DNA from: Bostrychus sinensis
Lineage: Eukaryota; Chordata; Actinopteri; Gobiiformes; Eleotridae
Length of the DNA: 64,000 nucleotides
Direction: 5' to 3'
Assembly: GCA_020698575.1 (NCBI GenBank)
Contig: CM036247.1
Span: forward strand, 27,814,431 to 27,878,430
The translations under genes and the position numbers were made by a program. Below the pieces are notes generated by a model. The model had not been told where the DNA came from and searched no databases. It saw nothing but the letters and a program-made list of their open reading frames with translations. This document shows, in pieces, positions 35,486 to 50,189 of this stretch; positions within the stretch are counted from its first letter, which is position 1, and each line of letters begins with the position of its first letter.

Positions 35486-36552
35486 AAACATAAATAAAAA
35501 ATGCTAGCAGCAACACCATGAAAGACAATAGTGGATATGTTCCACATTTTACATAAACAAACATTCACATAAATAATTATAATAGTATCTAAACATGCTG
35601 CTTACATAGAGTAGCAAGTTCAAACACTCGAACACACAGTCGATTAGGAGTGCTGCCGGAACTCTGAATGGCAGCTTTACAATCCCCATCACCTGTTTAT
35701 TTCCTGTTACAGCAAAAGCTCTGATCAACAATGGATGGGCAACTTGATACATAGCTCAGTGAGTACCAGCAGAAACACCCCACTCAATCAGCGGCCCTAT
35801 CATTAGGACTGGGATGCCACAGTGGCAGCTGGGACCACAATCACTATCTATATGTGCCCCTTAGAGACTCTCATCCCTATTTCAGAAAGCCACAGCAACT
35901 GTCCACTGGCACAATGCTCAGTTATTGAAATGCTCCAGTCCAGTTTGGTTTTCCACCAAGACACTTAACATGCCATGGAAGTTAATGGATAGCAACATCG
36001 TGGCAGCTCGGTTTCACACAAGATAAACTGTAGCGTCCTTGTTTGCCTAGCCAATGGGTAATAACTGGTTCAAAACAGCCAAAAGAGGCAGCATCATGTA
36101 CAGACTGCCAACATTTTAATTCTTTGCTATTGGCATACACTGAACTATGATATCTTAGTTTAACTTGGCATTAGCTCCACTCCTGGTGAGGTAATATGGA
36201 TGCTGATTAACATCTGAAGCCAAATCTCAATATTGTTGCTTGATGGTAGAACTAAAACATCTTCAAACCTCAGCTCCATCATAAGAGGGAACTCCAAACC
36301 TAAAGGCTTGGATCGCTTTTAGGTTTGGATTTACAACTTTTTTTTTTATTATTCATCATGTGAATACATAATGAACATTGAAAATGTGAAACTAAAACAT
36401 ACTGTACACCTTCACCCACTGAGACACACCTTTGAGTATACATTTCATTCCCCAGGTATTTGCTGAAAAGGATGTGCCAAATCCCAGATCTGGTGGCTTA
36501 ACAGTTTTTACACAATAGGCCACCAGTCCTGTAGAGAAAAATGTAACCTATC

Positions 36553-36602
36553 TATCTGGCAACATACAGTATAATGGATCTGGCAACATACAGTATAATA
36601 GC
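36553..36602. repeat. 24-bp tandem duplication
   Basis: The unit ATCTGGCAACATACAGTATA plus AT and GG occurs twice in direct tandem, nearly identical. Confidence 0.8.
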
Positions 36603-36845
36603 ATACCTTTATCTTATTTAGTCTACCATCTCTTATTGGGCTAACTAATAACTTCTGCTCATTTTCCAAATTTGGTTGAATCTTCGTAGGCTTGCTGTAT
36701 CGGTTTTACCAATACAGTAATATTATTCAGTAGTATAAGTTATTGAAATGAACTACCACTACTAACTTCAAATTCTTAAAAAAGGTTGTTATATCTTTTA
36801 ACAAAAATCGCCCAATGGACAAAACGCACATCTCAAACAACTTAC

Positions 36846-37070
36846 CGGTCTACGTTATCCCTCTGAACTGTTGCGTCACATCCAAATGGCACACCAAACT
36901 GGAGCACTAAATCCGGTGTCTTTCAAAGCTGCGCGGTGTGTCTGTTGTGTCCGACTACTGTCAACTGTGCAGTCAGTCTGGGTGAGCTTGCGGAGCGCAC
37001 AGAAAGGGGGTGTGTTCGCTCCCAGCCTCGCGTTTCCTTCCGCCTTCGACATTTTACGCTCCAAAACACC
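36846..37070 (-). promoter_or_regulatory. thrap3: thrap3 promoter and 5' untranslated exon
   Basis: A consensus donor on the minus strand (ACCG|GTAAGT) ends an exon at 36846. Upstream, to about 37070, CpG sites are frequent (GCGCGG, TTGCGGAGCGCAC, CTCGCGTTTCC, TTCCGCCTTCGAC), unlike the flanks. This fits the CpG-rich promoter and 5' UTR exon of thrap3, which would splice to 33668 and carry no coding sequence. The start site itself is not determined. Confidence 0.6.
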
Positions 37071-39087
37071 TTATGCATCGTGCCAGCCCATATTTTGTCA
37101 GCTGAGTTTATTTGAAGAAATGTAGCCTACCGCATTGTGAGGGTGTGCCTCAGTAATATTTCTTTTTTTTACAAATACACTGCATAAGAAGGATTGTAAG
37201 CCTATTTTAAGTGAATTATACAAAAGTATGCAAATTGGCCACATTAGCTTACTGCTTAACATACTTTTTCCCCCAGTTTTTATGATAGGCTCTTATTTAT
37301 AAAATAGCATTGTGTGTCCAAATGGAAATAAGAACATAATTTCATCATTTTACAATTTTTTTCACAAATTTATACTTACAATTAAAGTGTAGCATGAGTT
37401 AGTCCAGTATTGTCTATTGAGCAGCTGATCTTGAGAATGAGTCTTACTGGTAGTTTGAAATAATAATTCATCTCTCAATTTTTCAAACATAAGAAGTTTT
37501 TTTCATATCTCAGGCAAATACAGTGTGAAAATGTTTGTAATGCTATGTTAACAGATGAAAAGATTGCTTTGATGGCTAAATTTGAATAATTCAAAGTAAG
37601 AACATTATCCAAAACTGCTGTGTCACATATCGAGGTATATTAAGTCTCAACACTCAAATATTATTGACCATACTCTTTTGTTATTTCAGCTCATAGTAAA
37701 ATGGTCTGCCCTATGAGTTCAAATGCAAATCTCCTGTCTGCTCTGCCTAACCTTGGCACTGTTTCTTGTCTCTTCAGTCCTGACTCAGTGTGAGCACCTA
37801 CACTGTGACCCATTGCCCCGTCCCCATCCATTTCTCTGGCCTATTAGCTCAGTTGATACCAGCACCATCTAGACACCAGGGTGGTTATTTTGGGCAATCC
37901 CTTTGACACCACTTTCTCCCAGCGCGCCTGGATCAAAGACGAATGTCCAGCCCACCTGTTGTAGCCATCTATCTCATCTCATCGCTGACATGTCTCATCA
38001 CACAGTCTTACATTTGAAATCACTCTATATTTTTCCTTTGTAGGATTATAACAGTTACCAGCTACAACACATTCAGCATATTTGACAATATCTCTTTATA
38101 ATATCTGTATTCAGTTTGTATTTACTGCTTAGTATCGATAAAACATGTTGTTTCGGCATTGACTTCTTGCCAAGAAGAACAACTGGTGTTTTAGGCTATT
38201 TCATGCCAATCCATTTGCACAACCTTTCTTTTATGTAAGCCATCTGGTTGTGGTTACCTCTTGTGAAGAGCCAAACTTCTCTTTTGTGCTGAATCATTGT
38301 GCAATCCATTTTGGGAAGTGCACAAAGACCCGTTTTTATACTGGCCACATTTACTTATATAGACATGGGCTCTCAAATATAACTTTACATTATTGATTAG
38401 TGATACTGGCAAAGATATTTAATTCATATTTGTGCATTCCTACAAAGTGAACTGCAAAGAATGTACAGTTTGACACTATGTCTGTAGAAATAAAAAAAAA
38501 GTATATTGGATATGAAATTACTCATGATTTATAAATCCTTTAACCATGAACTCTCTAACTTATTATTACATGAAGTTTTTCACTCGTGTGAATGATGCTG
38601 TTTATTTTGAGATAGACATCTTCTACATTGTGCTGCCCATCATATATTTGATACCACTCCAAGGTAAAATAGACATCTATGTCATCTTCATTGTCTACAT
38701 TGTCGGGGCAATTAGATTTGTAGGGTCGTGGGCACAAGCCGGACAGCTGCTAGTGTCTTCAGACTGTTCCATGACCTCTGTCCAGAGCCCATTATCACTT
38801 TCTACATGTTTCAAAGAGGTTTGAGTTCTACCCCTAATCAGCTTCATCAGCAACAGAAAATAAAAGGTGGGAACCCAAGATGAAATCTCAATCTTAGGGG
38901 CTTAAAAGTGGATTTGATCATTAGTAAGGTTCTATTAAGAGAGACAAATGTTGCCAAAATGTCATAGTATACAGCTTTACTAGTGTGGTTTGTGTAAGTA
39001 AATAAGGACTGGGTGTCTCTCCAGATAGGGTATGGTAGTGTGATGAAGTATTCTATGTCCTCTGCCAAGGTCAAGACCCTCGTGATT

Positions 39088-39170
39088 AGGGTGATCACCT
39101 GTCCCACTTTTGGTTGTAGTGCGCAGCCATTTAGGCATCTGTCCCTTAGATAATGTCCCTTTTTTCATTG
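39088..39170. mobile_element. Possible end of a TAGGGTGACC-type hAT MITE
   Basis: The sequence TTAGGGTGATCACCTGTCCC matches the left end of the complete element at 60762-61149 (TTAGGGTGACCAGACGTCCC) with a few changes, and repeated GTCCC motifs follow. The right end was not found, so it is probably truncated. Confidence 0.35.
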
Positions 39171-39413
39171 GTGCTCAGTAGAGCTTATAAAAAGAGAGAT
39201 TAAAGTTAAGAACAACAAAGTAAGGTTACTATTCCTTGCGTAAAATGTAGAATAGATATTTGTGGATGTCCTGTCTTGATAGATTGAATATATGGTGTGT
39301 GTGACGCTGCCCCTGTGTTTCAGGACAGGCATCTTCTAGAGCTGTGATCTGGTGTTGGTGCTGGATTGTTATGAGAATATACAGACTGAGAGCTTAGATT
39401 TTTTATTTTTTTT

Positions 39414-39455
39414 GGGGGGGGAGGGGGGTTGTTGCAATGAATAACCCCCCTCCCC
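39414..39455. repeat. G-run inverted repeat (hairpin, possible G-quadruplex)
   Basis: An 8-base G run and a 6-base G run on the left are followed, after a 12-base loop (39431-39442), by the exact complement. The arm GGGGAGGGGGGTT at 39418-39430 pairs perfectly with AACCCCCCTCCCC at 39443-39455. Confidence 0.85.
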
Positions 39456-42400
39456 GCCTCTGAAGCAACTTGTATCTCAGTAAGTTGATTAGTTAGATTT
39501 GTATATCAAAAGATTTATTTCTCGAGTCCGTCCAACCTTTTCCCACTATTTGTACTTTTTGAGGTGGTCACTCTACTCATGATTGTTTGTTCTCTGTGAT
39601 CTTTGAAATAGATTATAAGTTCTAGCTTTAGAAAATGTTTCTCAACTATCACTAACCTGCATTAAAAGTCAGCTGCAGATTTTGGTCTGACACAGGCTGT
39701 CTTGCAATTTAGCACCTACAAATTAAGGTTAGCATTAGCTTATGCAGTCAGGTCTGTAATTATTAGCAGTAGCACCCAATGTGATTAAATACTGACATAG
39801 TGTCTGCTCCATATAAAGGTTTTCAAAGCATTAATGTGAACAATTATGCAGCTTTAAACGCACTTTGCTTGCCATGGCTTGTGTATTTCATATCTGGAAA
39901 GTGTAATGAAAAATATCAGCCAAAATGAAAATGTGAAGAACAACAAAACATGCTTCTACAGACTTAAGCAAAATTAATGTTAAAATAAGATCTACTTATT
40001 TACTTTATTTGACCCTTTTTTTATTTAATACAATTATAATATTTGCTACAAACTGTATTTAATTTGTTCAAATGTTGTAAACATTTGTGTCAATCAACAA
40101 ACTGTTGATGTGTTTATAAAGCCATCTCTTTTCAACCTGCATTAAAAAGCAATTGGCTTGTCACAGTTCTTTCTCAAGTGATCACTTTTCTCAGCAGGGC
40201 TTCTTCTTTCAACTAAGTTTGGTTCTTAATCCCCTGCTTAGAGCCAGTGCCTGCAGCCAAGACCTAAATAGACTTGCACATATGATGATAAAAGAAGACC
40301 TCTCCCTGTCCATATTGGACACACACTGCAGCAGCTGGCCCATATGCTCAATCAAAAAGATCATTGTTAATGAGAGGCTTAAGGTTTCTTGGTATGGGCC
40401 CTGGATGGACCAGTACCTGGGGACTCAGAAAATGTACTCAGACTGTCAGCCAAGTATGGACTACTAGGCATTGTGGTAAAGATTTACACTTCTATACTGT
40501 AGAAACTAGGAGGATTTATTTCTTAACTCCACTCAACAGGAAACTGGTGAAGACTCAACAAACAGCTAATTATGGCTAATAAATGACAAGAAAGTGACTA
40601 AATAGGCACCTGGGGTCACACAGCACCTCTTGTGGCATCTCCTGATTGCCTCACAGCCTGAGGAACCGGATCCTGCTGTTGCCTTACAGCTTCTCGGGTA
40701 GGACATGTTGGCTATTCTATCACCTACTGAGAAATATTATTGTGGGAGATGGATGTGCCGATGGTGCTGTAGGTGTCTGAGGTGACTATGGCAACACAGT
40801 ATCATGTCTGAAAACATCTGTAACAGATGTAGCATCAGGCAGATGTTGCAGTGTGATTCAGCTAGAGGCTGACAAATGAAATTTCCAGCCACAGCTTTGG
40901 GCTCAGCACCACATTTGCAGACTGTTAATACCAGATGATTTTAATTCAACACTGACACAAATGGTCAAATTAACACTAGTCTTTTTCTAAATTCTTTCAT
41001 GTCTGAAAAGAGAATACAGTGGTATGCCATCTACTCACTCACTGGCTTAAGACTTAATTCTGTCTGAAGTTTTGGAACTTTGTAGGCTGCAGTTTGCTGG
41101 CACCAAAAACTCTGGAATAAACACTGACAGTTGCTGCCTAAAGTGTGTAATTCTTTATGTATATATATTGGAGAAAATTCATTTAATTACCATGAAGCGT
41201 ATTGTGTATTGTGTCTATAAAAATGCAACCTTAATTTGTTATGCAGGCTTTATGTCCAAGTGTGTATTGATTGGTGTACACCACTTGTCAACACAGAATT
41301 AATGGCTGCCTAAGTTTTTAATTCAGCATAAGAGAGTTATTTAGATAAACTAGGCAGAGATACGTGTGTGGTCCACAAAATTCAGAGCTAGAATTTTGAT
41401 TCATGTTTGATGTCATAAAGTGGTTCAGGTTTACTTTTCTTAATGAAAAAAAAAACCCTGAAATGTAGCTTGTTAAAGTTTGATGTGGAATTGGCACAAG
41501 GACAATTAATTTAAAGTTATATTCTTAGTTTTGTGTAGCAGTGTGAGGAGAAGACATGGGGGGAAAAAACAGACCCAGGCCGAAGTTCCCCCTTCCGCTT
41601 AAACCAAACTGTTACAGTAAAAGTTGTCATTTATTCCTTCCTGTGTACTGGATTACAGATGCTCAAAAGAAGACAAAAGCTTATTCACTGTGTTAGCATG
41701 GCCCAGGAGAAACTTTACAAAGAGATGTTCTTGAGATGACCCCAGGGGATGAGATTTGGCAATTCAAAATGTACCTCGTCATCTTGTGATGAGGAAGCAA
41801 ACAGTATACCACCTTGTATTTTTCCTCAAGTCAACTTTGAATCACAGAGTTTAGTTTACTCTTGTCTTGTTTGTGTTTGTGTACTCAACACTTGACACCA
41901 CATGTATGTGCTGTGCTTGTCACATTCACATGGGAATGCCTGGTGTGTGAGGAAAACACTTTAGCTTCCACCACAGCTGCACCCCGTCCCAGAGGAGGGG
42001 TCCCACAGGGCAGATAGATGCCCAGAGCCTGATCTTTATGATAGGGAGCAGCTGAGGCCGCCACTCTCCACAGAGCCACTGGGCACAGCTCAGTCCCATC
42101 GAGAGCAGTTCGCGATTGGTTACAACAATAAAAACATTACAAGCTGACGTCTTTCCAGCTGCAGTTAACAAGACTGTTTTGGAGTAAGAGGACAGTTGCA
42201 CCTGACATGCTTCCTCTACACCAGCTTTCAAAGAAAAGAGCATCTCTGTACCCACTTCTGAGCTGTGGTAAAATTAGTGCCAGTTCAAATCTATCCAACC
42301 TTTGGTGGCCTATCCCCCTGAGCTGTCAGTCAGTGTCCCAGGCTGTCAGCAGTCTCACTTACAGTTAGCGTTCCAGTCGATGTCTGGTAACCTGAGCTCA

Positions 42401-42883
42401 TAACCAGGACACGAACAGCAGAGAGGCAGTCAACACTGTTGTAAAACGTGCATGTGGTGTTCAGGCACCTGAGAGGATACTGGGATTTTTCCACTCACCT
42501 TGTGTCATTACTTTTTTCCCAACATGTTTAAAGAAAAAGTTTATTTTTTTCTGTTGGATTTGGGAGCTTCCAGGTACTGGTGCTAAATAAATACAATGTC
42601 AGTGATTGGATAGCCCAACTATCCAAAAAGTGTAATGCCTTGTGATTCCATTAGTGACAGTAAAACTAATGCTTCCACTTCAGACCTAAAACAAACCCAC
42701 AACAGTTGAACCAGCACTGGTGTGGCTGCAAACTCATTGTCCTAAGCAGGACAAGATGGATAAATTATAGATGGATAAAAGGGATGCTCCCACTGGCTGG
42801 GTCACATATAGATAGACACACCAGTGATGTTTGTGGGGTCACCGTTTTATTCAACTTTTGGTGTCTTTTTGGGATGTGTAGCT

Positions 42884-42912
42884 TTATTTTATTTATTTAT
42901 TTATTTATTTTT
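42884..42912. repeat. TTTA microsatellite
   Basis: About seven TTTA units in tandem, seen directly. Confidence 0.85.
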
Positions 42913-44451
42913 ATGTAACAAACATTTAGAGAAACTGAAAGAGGTGTCCATTCATACCCTTGGGTCAAATTAAGTTTAAATATACTACAAATAAATTTGA
43001 GTTTATCCAAGGATTTCCTTGATAAATCATCTCACTCTAACCCTGTTTCCACTTCTCTTTGAGCCTTTGTGTCAGATAAATTAGACTTGTTGACCTTTTC
43101 CTTTTGGTATTTATGGGCCAGAATTTCTCAAAGGCCTTCTCATAGCTGTAATTTGATCATACTAATGAATGGCATATTTAATGGCATGGAGTTGGGACTA
43201 AGGTATTACCAACATTATAAGGTCACAGTCCCAGTGGAGTGAAGGACGACACTAATGGATATTCACTCTCACAGAATCTCATAAAACCACTAATAACAAA
43301 ATTTCAACTCTTTGTCTTTCTATTTCAAGTTAATTAATTATAAATTAAAATCACTGCTTACAATGTTGGAACAACAGTTCCACCCAATGAAAGAAAAATG
43401 GTACATTAACTTCAACATAAAAGTCCTAAGGAAGTGGAGGGTAAGGGAGGAATGCTTTTGGAACACCACAATGAGTCACTTTGGTGAAAAGAAAAACACT
43501 CTGCTGCTGGCAGGCCATATGCTGCAGAAACACTCATTCACCATGAATGGCAACGTGTGCAATGTCTGTTTCTGCCAAATGAATCAAATACATTTCTACT
43601 GATCAGTCTACAACCATAATTTCCTAAAAGGTGGGACATGGTGTGAAATCTGCTTAAAAACAGAATCCAAGGTTTTGCATTTCTGATAAAACCTTGTTAG
43701 AACACTAACAACATTACAGTGGACATTGTGAAATAATAATAATAATGATATATAATTCTGGCACATCTCAAAAAGGCTGGAGGAGCATTTTCCAAAAAAT
43801 AGGTAACTGGCTGAGGGGCAGTAACATGACTAGCTTTAAGGGAACATTTTGGAAGGCAGAAACTTTTATTTTTCACTATGTAGTACATAACATCATCAAA
43901 TAATAGAAGTCTTTGGTCAGTATTGCAAGCTAGTTACCTTTGGGTCTTTATGCAGCACTGAATAAAAAACAGTCATGATTCTGTACTAAACCTCACTGCC
44001 TGGGCTCAGGAACACTTCCAGAAGTCACTGTCTGTGCACACAGTTCACTGTGCCATCATATACAGAAGACAAACTATTCTGTTCTGATTTTATGCACTGT
44101 CCTGTTTTTGTTTTTTGTTGTTTTTTTTTTTTATTGGGTTTAGATTTTCCCAAAGGTACATTATTATGTCAAGTAAGAAAATGTGTGAAACAATCATCAT
44201 TGTAGTGGTCTGACCAAAATGACATCAGAAATGTCTGCTTTTTTGTGGCTGGTGGAAGTGTCAGTAGGGTTTAGGCTTAAGTGGCCTCCGTCAAAAGGAA
44301 ATGATGGACTCAGAGCGCAAACACCTCATCATACACATAATTATAACTCTGTTTGAGTCAGTGTGGACCTTTTGGAGGAGAGAATGAGCAAAGCAATGTT
44401 TGTCACTTTTACTCAAAACAGCAACTGGAGTTGTTTGTGCAGCCACTGTTA

Positions 44452-47173
44452 CAGTTTTTCTCAGTCGTTTTGGTGCATTTCTTACATCACTATTTACATT
44501 TGCACAACAGTTAATGCATTTCACAAAACAATCAGTACAAACTGCAAAACCTAGTTATTAACCTGCAAAAGTGTGTCACTTGCTCAAAATGGATAGCTCA
44601 TTCCTCAAAAGTATTCATGTCAATGAAAGTGTCAGTGTCATCAAGATGAAAAGTCCTGACAGCATTGTTTATGAACAAGATAATCAAATGGCTTTGTCAT
44701 GTTTCCATTATGACAGTTTACTCTGTAAATGTTTTCCAATGCAAAAAAGTCAGATCTTGGTGACACTACCTGAAAATGCTCAAAACCGCACTATATACTA
44801 TTTGCACAGCCATTTGAAAACTACAGTAAAATTAGGCATTACTGTAATTAGTGAGGTAACTGAGTACAAAACACTGAATATGTATGTTTCACATTTTTAC
44901 TGCAGATGGTCTTTGCAATTCTAATTTGTTCACAGCATTGTGCAAAAGAAAAAATACACTTATTTACAACAAACATAAACTCCCTTTGGGTAGAACTGTG
45001 CACAACTGTAAATAATACTGCAGTACATATTGGAACTGAACATAAAACAGACATAGTACTATAAATCATTCCTCTCTGTCTGACCACATAGTTTCATCTA
45101 CATCACAGTGAATATCATCTCTTTCAATGCAGCAAAGAAAGTATCTCCTCAAGTGGCGAATCCACCCTCTGCAGGACTCTGCTGTGATGTCATCACATGC
45201 TGCATCCATGGCCACTAGCAGGGCCTTTTGGGTATGTGGATGCTGGTCATATACCTTCCACCTCCAGGAAGAGAAAAATTCCTCTATTGGATTTAGGAAT
45301 GGCGAGTAGGGAGGGAGATATTCCACCAGAATCCTATAATGTGCTGCAAACCACTGTCTGACGACACCTGAGTGGTGAAAACGCATATTATCCCAAACAA
45401 CAACATGCTTATTCAGATGGTCTCCAGTTAGACCCCTTTCATTCTCAGGGATTATGTCCCTGTAAAAAGTGTCTAAAAAGTCAGCAGATGTGATGTGTTG
45501 TATGGACTAAGACGGGGAATATGGGTGAGGATGCCGTTTTCTGAGAAGGCTTGCACACACAGTAATATTCCCTCCTCGCTGGCCTGGGACATCAATGGTT
45601 GCTCTCTGTCCAGTGCGATTCCTTCCATGTCTTCTACCTTTTGCCAGATTGAAACCCGCCTCATCAAGGTATATGAATGTGTGCAGCAGTTCCCTGGCCT
45701 CCAGCTCCAGTACACACTTTATTACAGAAGAAGGAACAACAAAAACTATAACAACTTTTCCTGTGTAACATAATGCATTTTGGACAACATATTGTACAGT
45801 TTGCACTGTGAATACACATTCACAGAACTGTTATGTAAGTGTAGTGCATGACACTACACAAAGTAAACAGTTTACAGCACTGAACATGCATAGAACACAT
45901 CCATGTTTTACCTGTACATACTGGTGATGGATCTCCTTCACTCTGTCGCTGTTCCGTCCAAATGGCACATTGTACAATTATTTCATGTGCATTTCATTTC
46001 TCCTGAGCACTCTGTCAATTGTAGTGAATGAAACAGATTCAATATTCCTAAAGATGTTGTCATCCTCTATAACAGCACTTTGTATCTCTCTCAACCTGCA
46101 CAAATGGCTTCCTCTTGTTGTGGAGTAAAAAGGGGCCCTTTTCCACCTCTGCGAGGTTGTCTTGTAATCCTATGTGGTGCAAAATATGGTACAGTAAATA
46201 TGGCAAATCTTTACTGTTATACTACTGTACACTAGAGTACACCAAATCTGTGATGCAGTAAAGCTGTAAGTCTAAATGTAAAATATAAAAAGTGACAAGT
46301 TCTTGTCCCACTGCAAGCTTCATGTATGACACAATGACAGTAGTGCAGTGCAAATTGTTTGGTGCTGAATTACTGTCCATTTATACACACCTGTTCTCCC
46401 GACAAAATGTTTGAATAATTGAATTTACAGTGGTTCTCCCAACATTTGGCTGCACCCTCCGACCAGCCTCAGCCATTGTGAGGCCGTGATTGACAACATG
46501 ATCCACAATTGTAGCCCTGACTTCATAAGGAATCCGCCTATGTACTTGGCCTCTTCTTCCTCTTCCCCTGTTTTGTCCCCTTCCCATTCCTCCCCGCACC
46601 CTCCCCTCTTCCACGAGGCTGACCTTCCATTTCTGTGTCACAGTATTGTAGAAATGGTACGCACCATGTCCTGCTTGGGTCATATTTGCTTGTGAAGTGG
46701 GGGTTTATGGGATTCAGCTTTGAGTGATTGTAGAGAAGTGGCTTATCATTGGTTACCACTAATGCTTTACCACCCCTACTCATCAGTGAAAGCTGAGGTT
46801 CACCTGAGAGAAATTGTTCAATTTAGAAAAAAAAAATATTTAAAAACATAACATAGAAAATTTGCTTGACAGATTTTGACAACTAGTTCAACATTTTTGT
46901 AAGTAATGACTAAAGCAATGAAATGAAGACTTAGGATGGGGATTAGTTTTATATGCATTCACGTATAGTTAATTTTGACTGACATGACATTAGCAAATGA
47001 TAATGTTATAAAACAGCAGAGAGTTGTAGGAAAGCAACTGATGCATGACCAAAAGCATTTGCAGTTTGTTGGAAGGAATGAGAAACTGTTACTATGATGT
47101 GCACAAATGATTAAATGTTGTGGAGGTTAAAATAACTGTTGTGCAAATGCACCAAAGCGACTGTGAAAAACTG
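44452..47173 (-). mobile_element. IS630/Tc1-superfamily DNA transposon, nearly complete
   Basis: The ends are inverted repeats: CAGTTTTTCTCAGTCGTTTT from 44452, and the complement of the right end reads CAGTTTTTCACAGTCGCTTT; both continue GGTGCATTT. A second matched block, TTTGCACAACAGTTA, follows on each side, separated on the left by a short insert. Both ends abut TA (44450-44451 and 47174-47175), the Tc1/mariner target duplication. The 2722-bp element carries a decayed transposase on the minus strand. It resembles the intron-bearing IS630-like elements found in fish genomes. Confidence 0.8.
45066..46683 (-). pseudogene. Decayed DDE transposase of the IS630-like element
   Basis: Exon A (46683-46391) encodes a basic, glycine/arginine-rich start and a helix-turn-helix region (RRIPYEVRATIVDHVVNHGL, then RTTVNSIIQTF), ending at a CAG|GTGTGT donor. 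Exon B (46169-45912) encodes RQPRRGGKGP and FTTIDRVLRRNEMHMK, then HHQYVQ. It has a frame break near GCCATTTGTGCAGG and an in-frame TAA where the family has a sense codon. Exon C (from 45716) holds the catalytic core: first D in FIYLDEAGFNL, second D in VVWDN, and E in PYSPFLNPIEEFF about 35 residues further. A frameshift lies near 45525, between these parts. The gene ends at TGA 45066. With at least two frameshifts and one stop it cannot make active enzyme, although the ends look intact. Confidence 0.75.
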
Positions 47174-47175
47174 TA

Positions 47176-48933
<1,758 letters not shown>

Positions 48934-48934
48934 A

Positions 48935-49985
48935 AGTAAATTATAAATTATACTAAACAAACTACAGCTATTTAAAATTTCTGTGAAAAATACAATCACT
49001 GTGCCCCACACTTACAATACTGGAGGATGTTAATAAATCGCTTATATTATACACCATCATTTTATGAATATTAATATTTTAGATTCATTATATGAAACAA
49101 TGGGAAATGATTTACAAAGTTTGATAAACTAGATACAAATTTTATGTACCACGTTTACAAAGTCACATAGCAATCATTTGTTCATCATAGTTCAGAAGGC
49201 AGCACTTTTCTTTGAACAATAAGATTATATATGAACTTGGTGATTGGAGATATTAATTAGAAACTGTACTTTGTCATCAGACACAATCATTCAGATATGC
49301 TTCAGAGGTAAATGAGTGAATGATCACATCAGAATTCATATACATACATATTTACAATGAAAGAATAATGTAAAACAACAGAAACAGTCTCTTTTTAGAC
49401 AGTGTCCGTCAGTGCACAGTCTGAATGTGGCAGAAGCTTTGTTCTAATTCTGACATGTGCTGTCAGTATCTGATAAACATATTTACCACTTCTATTTCTT
49501 CTATTCTTTCTACTTCTTCTTTGTATTTTCATCTACACATGCAGCTTCATCACTGTCTGTGTTCTCTGAATCAATTTTTTTGTCACTTTGTTTTATTGGA
49601 CACCCTAGGCTAATGTACTGACAGGTGGGATTCTGAAATAAATTTAACCTAATTTATAATGATTATTGTCAGTCTTTAGTTCTGCACAAACTGGAACATT
49701 TCAGTTAATCCATACATTTGCATAACAGTGTCTTTGATCAACTGAGGATTATTGCCTTCTATTGTTCACCTATTGGCCTCTACTTGCCAAGACTATGGGC
49801 ACTTATGCCCCATCAGCCCAACACAACACCTCTCCTTCAAACAGCAGCAACACTAAGTGTCTAATAAAGTAAGAACTAGTTGTTAAAGTCTGTTTCATTA
49901 ATGAGAAGATACAGATGATATCACATACAATTGAGTCATGATTTATTATAACTTTTAAAACCAAAACCTTCAAGATTAATGGGAG
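48935..49985. other. Intergenic between GATA repeat and SINE
   Basis: AT-rich sequence. I see no gene or assignable repeat. Confidence 0.4.
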
Positions 49986-49987
49986 GG

Positions 49988-50188
49988 AGAGGCAGTAGCT
50001 CAGTTGGTAGAGCTGCTTGGCCACTAAACATAAGGTTGGCAGTTCAAACCCCGCTCCCATCGTTGCATGCTGTGATTGTGTCCTTTGGCAAGACACTTAA
50101 CCCACCTTGTCACTGGTGTGTGAATGGTTCATTGATGTAAAGTGCTTTGCTTTGAGTGCCCATCGAGATAGAAATGCAACCATTAAGT
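49988..50188 (+). mobile_element. tRNA-derived SINE
   Basis: The head is tRNA-like with an A box (TAGCTCAGTTGGTAGAG) and B box (GCAGTTCAAACCCC). The body contains TCCTTTGGCAAGACACTTAA and GTGTGTGAATGGTTCATTGA, then GTAAAGTGCTTTGCTTTGAG, blocks shared by many teleost SINEs. The end is near 50188. It is not a functional tRNA gene, since the acceptor stem does not close after the B box and the body is attached. Confidence 0.8.
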
Positions 50189-50189
50189 C

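Larger units (their letters stand above)
37130..44449. other. Long gene-free stretch
   Basis: No host coding exon was supported on either strand. It contains a possible copy of the hAT MITE family at about 39088-39170 (TTAGGGTGATCACCTGTCCC), a G-run hairpin at 39414-39455, and a TTTA microsatellite at about 42884-42912. Frames at 38546-38824, 42706-42918 and 43312-43602 show no domain I recognise. Confidence 0.5.

Noticed and set aside
37840..37925. A-box-like TTAGCTCAGTTGATACC suggesting another SINE
   Set aside because: No B box or SINE body follows.
38555..38840. Possible transposase-like frames on both strands
   Set aside because: No catalytic motif or terminal repeats could be found.
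41885..42255. Overlapping 64- and 109-codon minus-strand frames
   Set aside because: Two phases are open over the same bases and neither shows a domain or splice support.
49988..50060. Possible tRNA gene
   Set aside because: It has A and B boxes but no closing acceptor stem, and it is joined to a typical SINE body.
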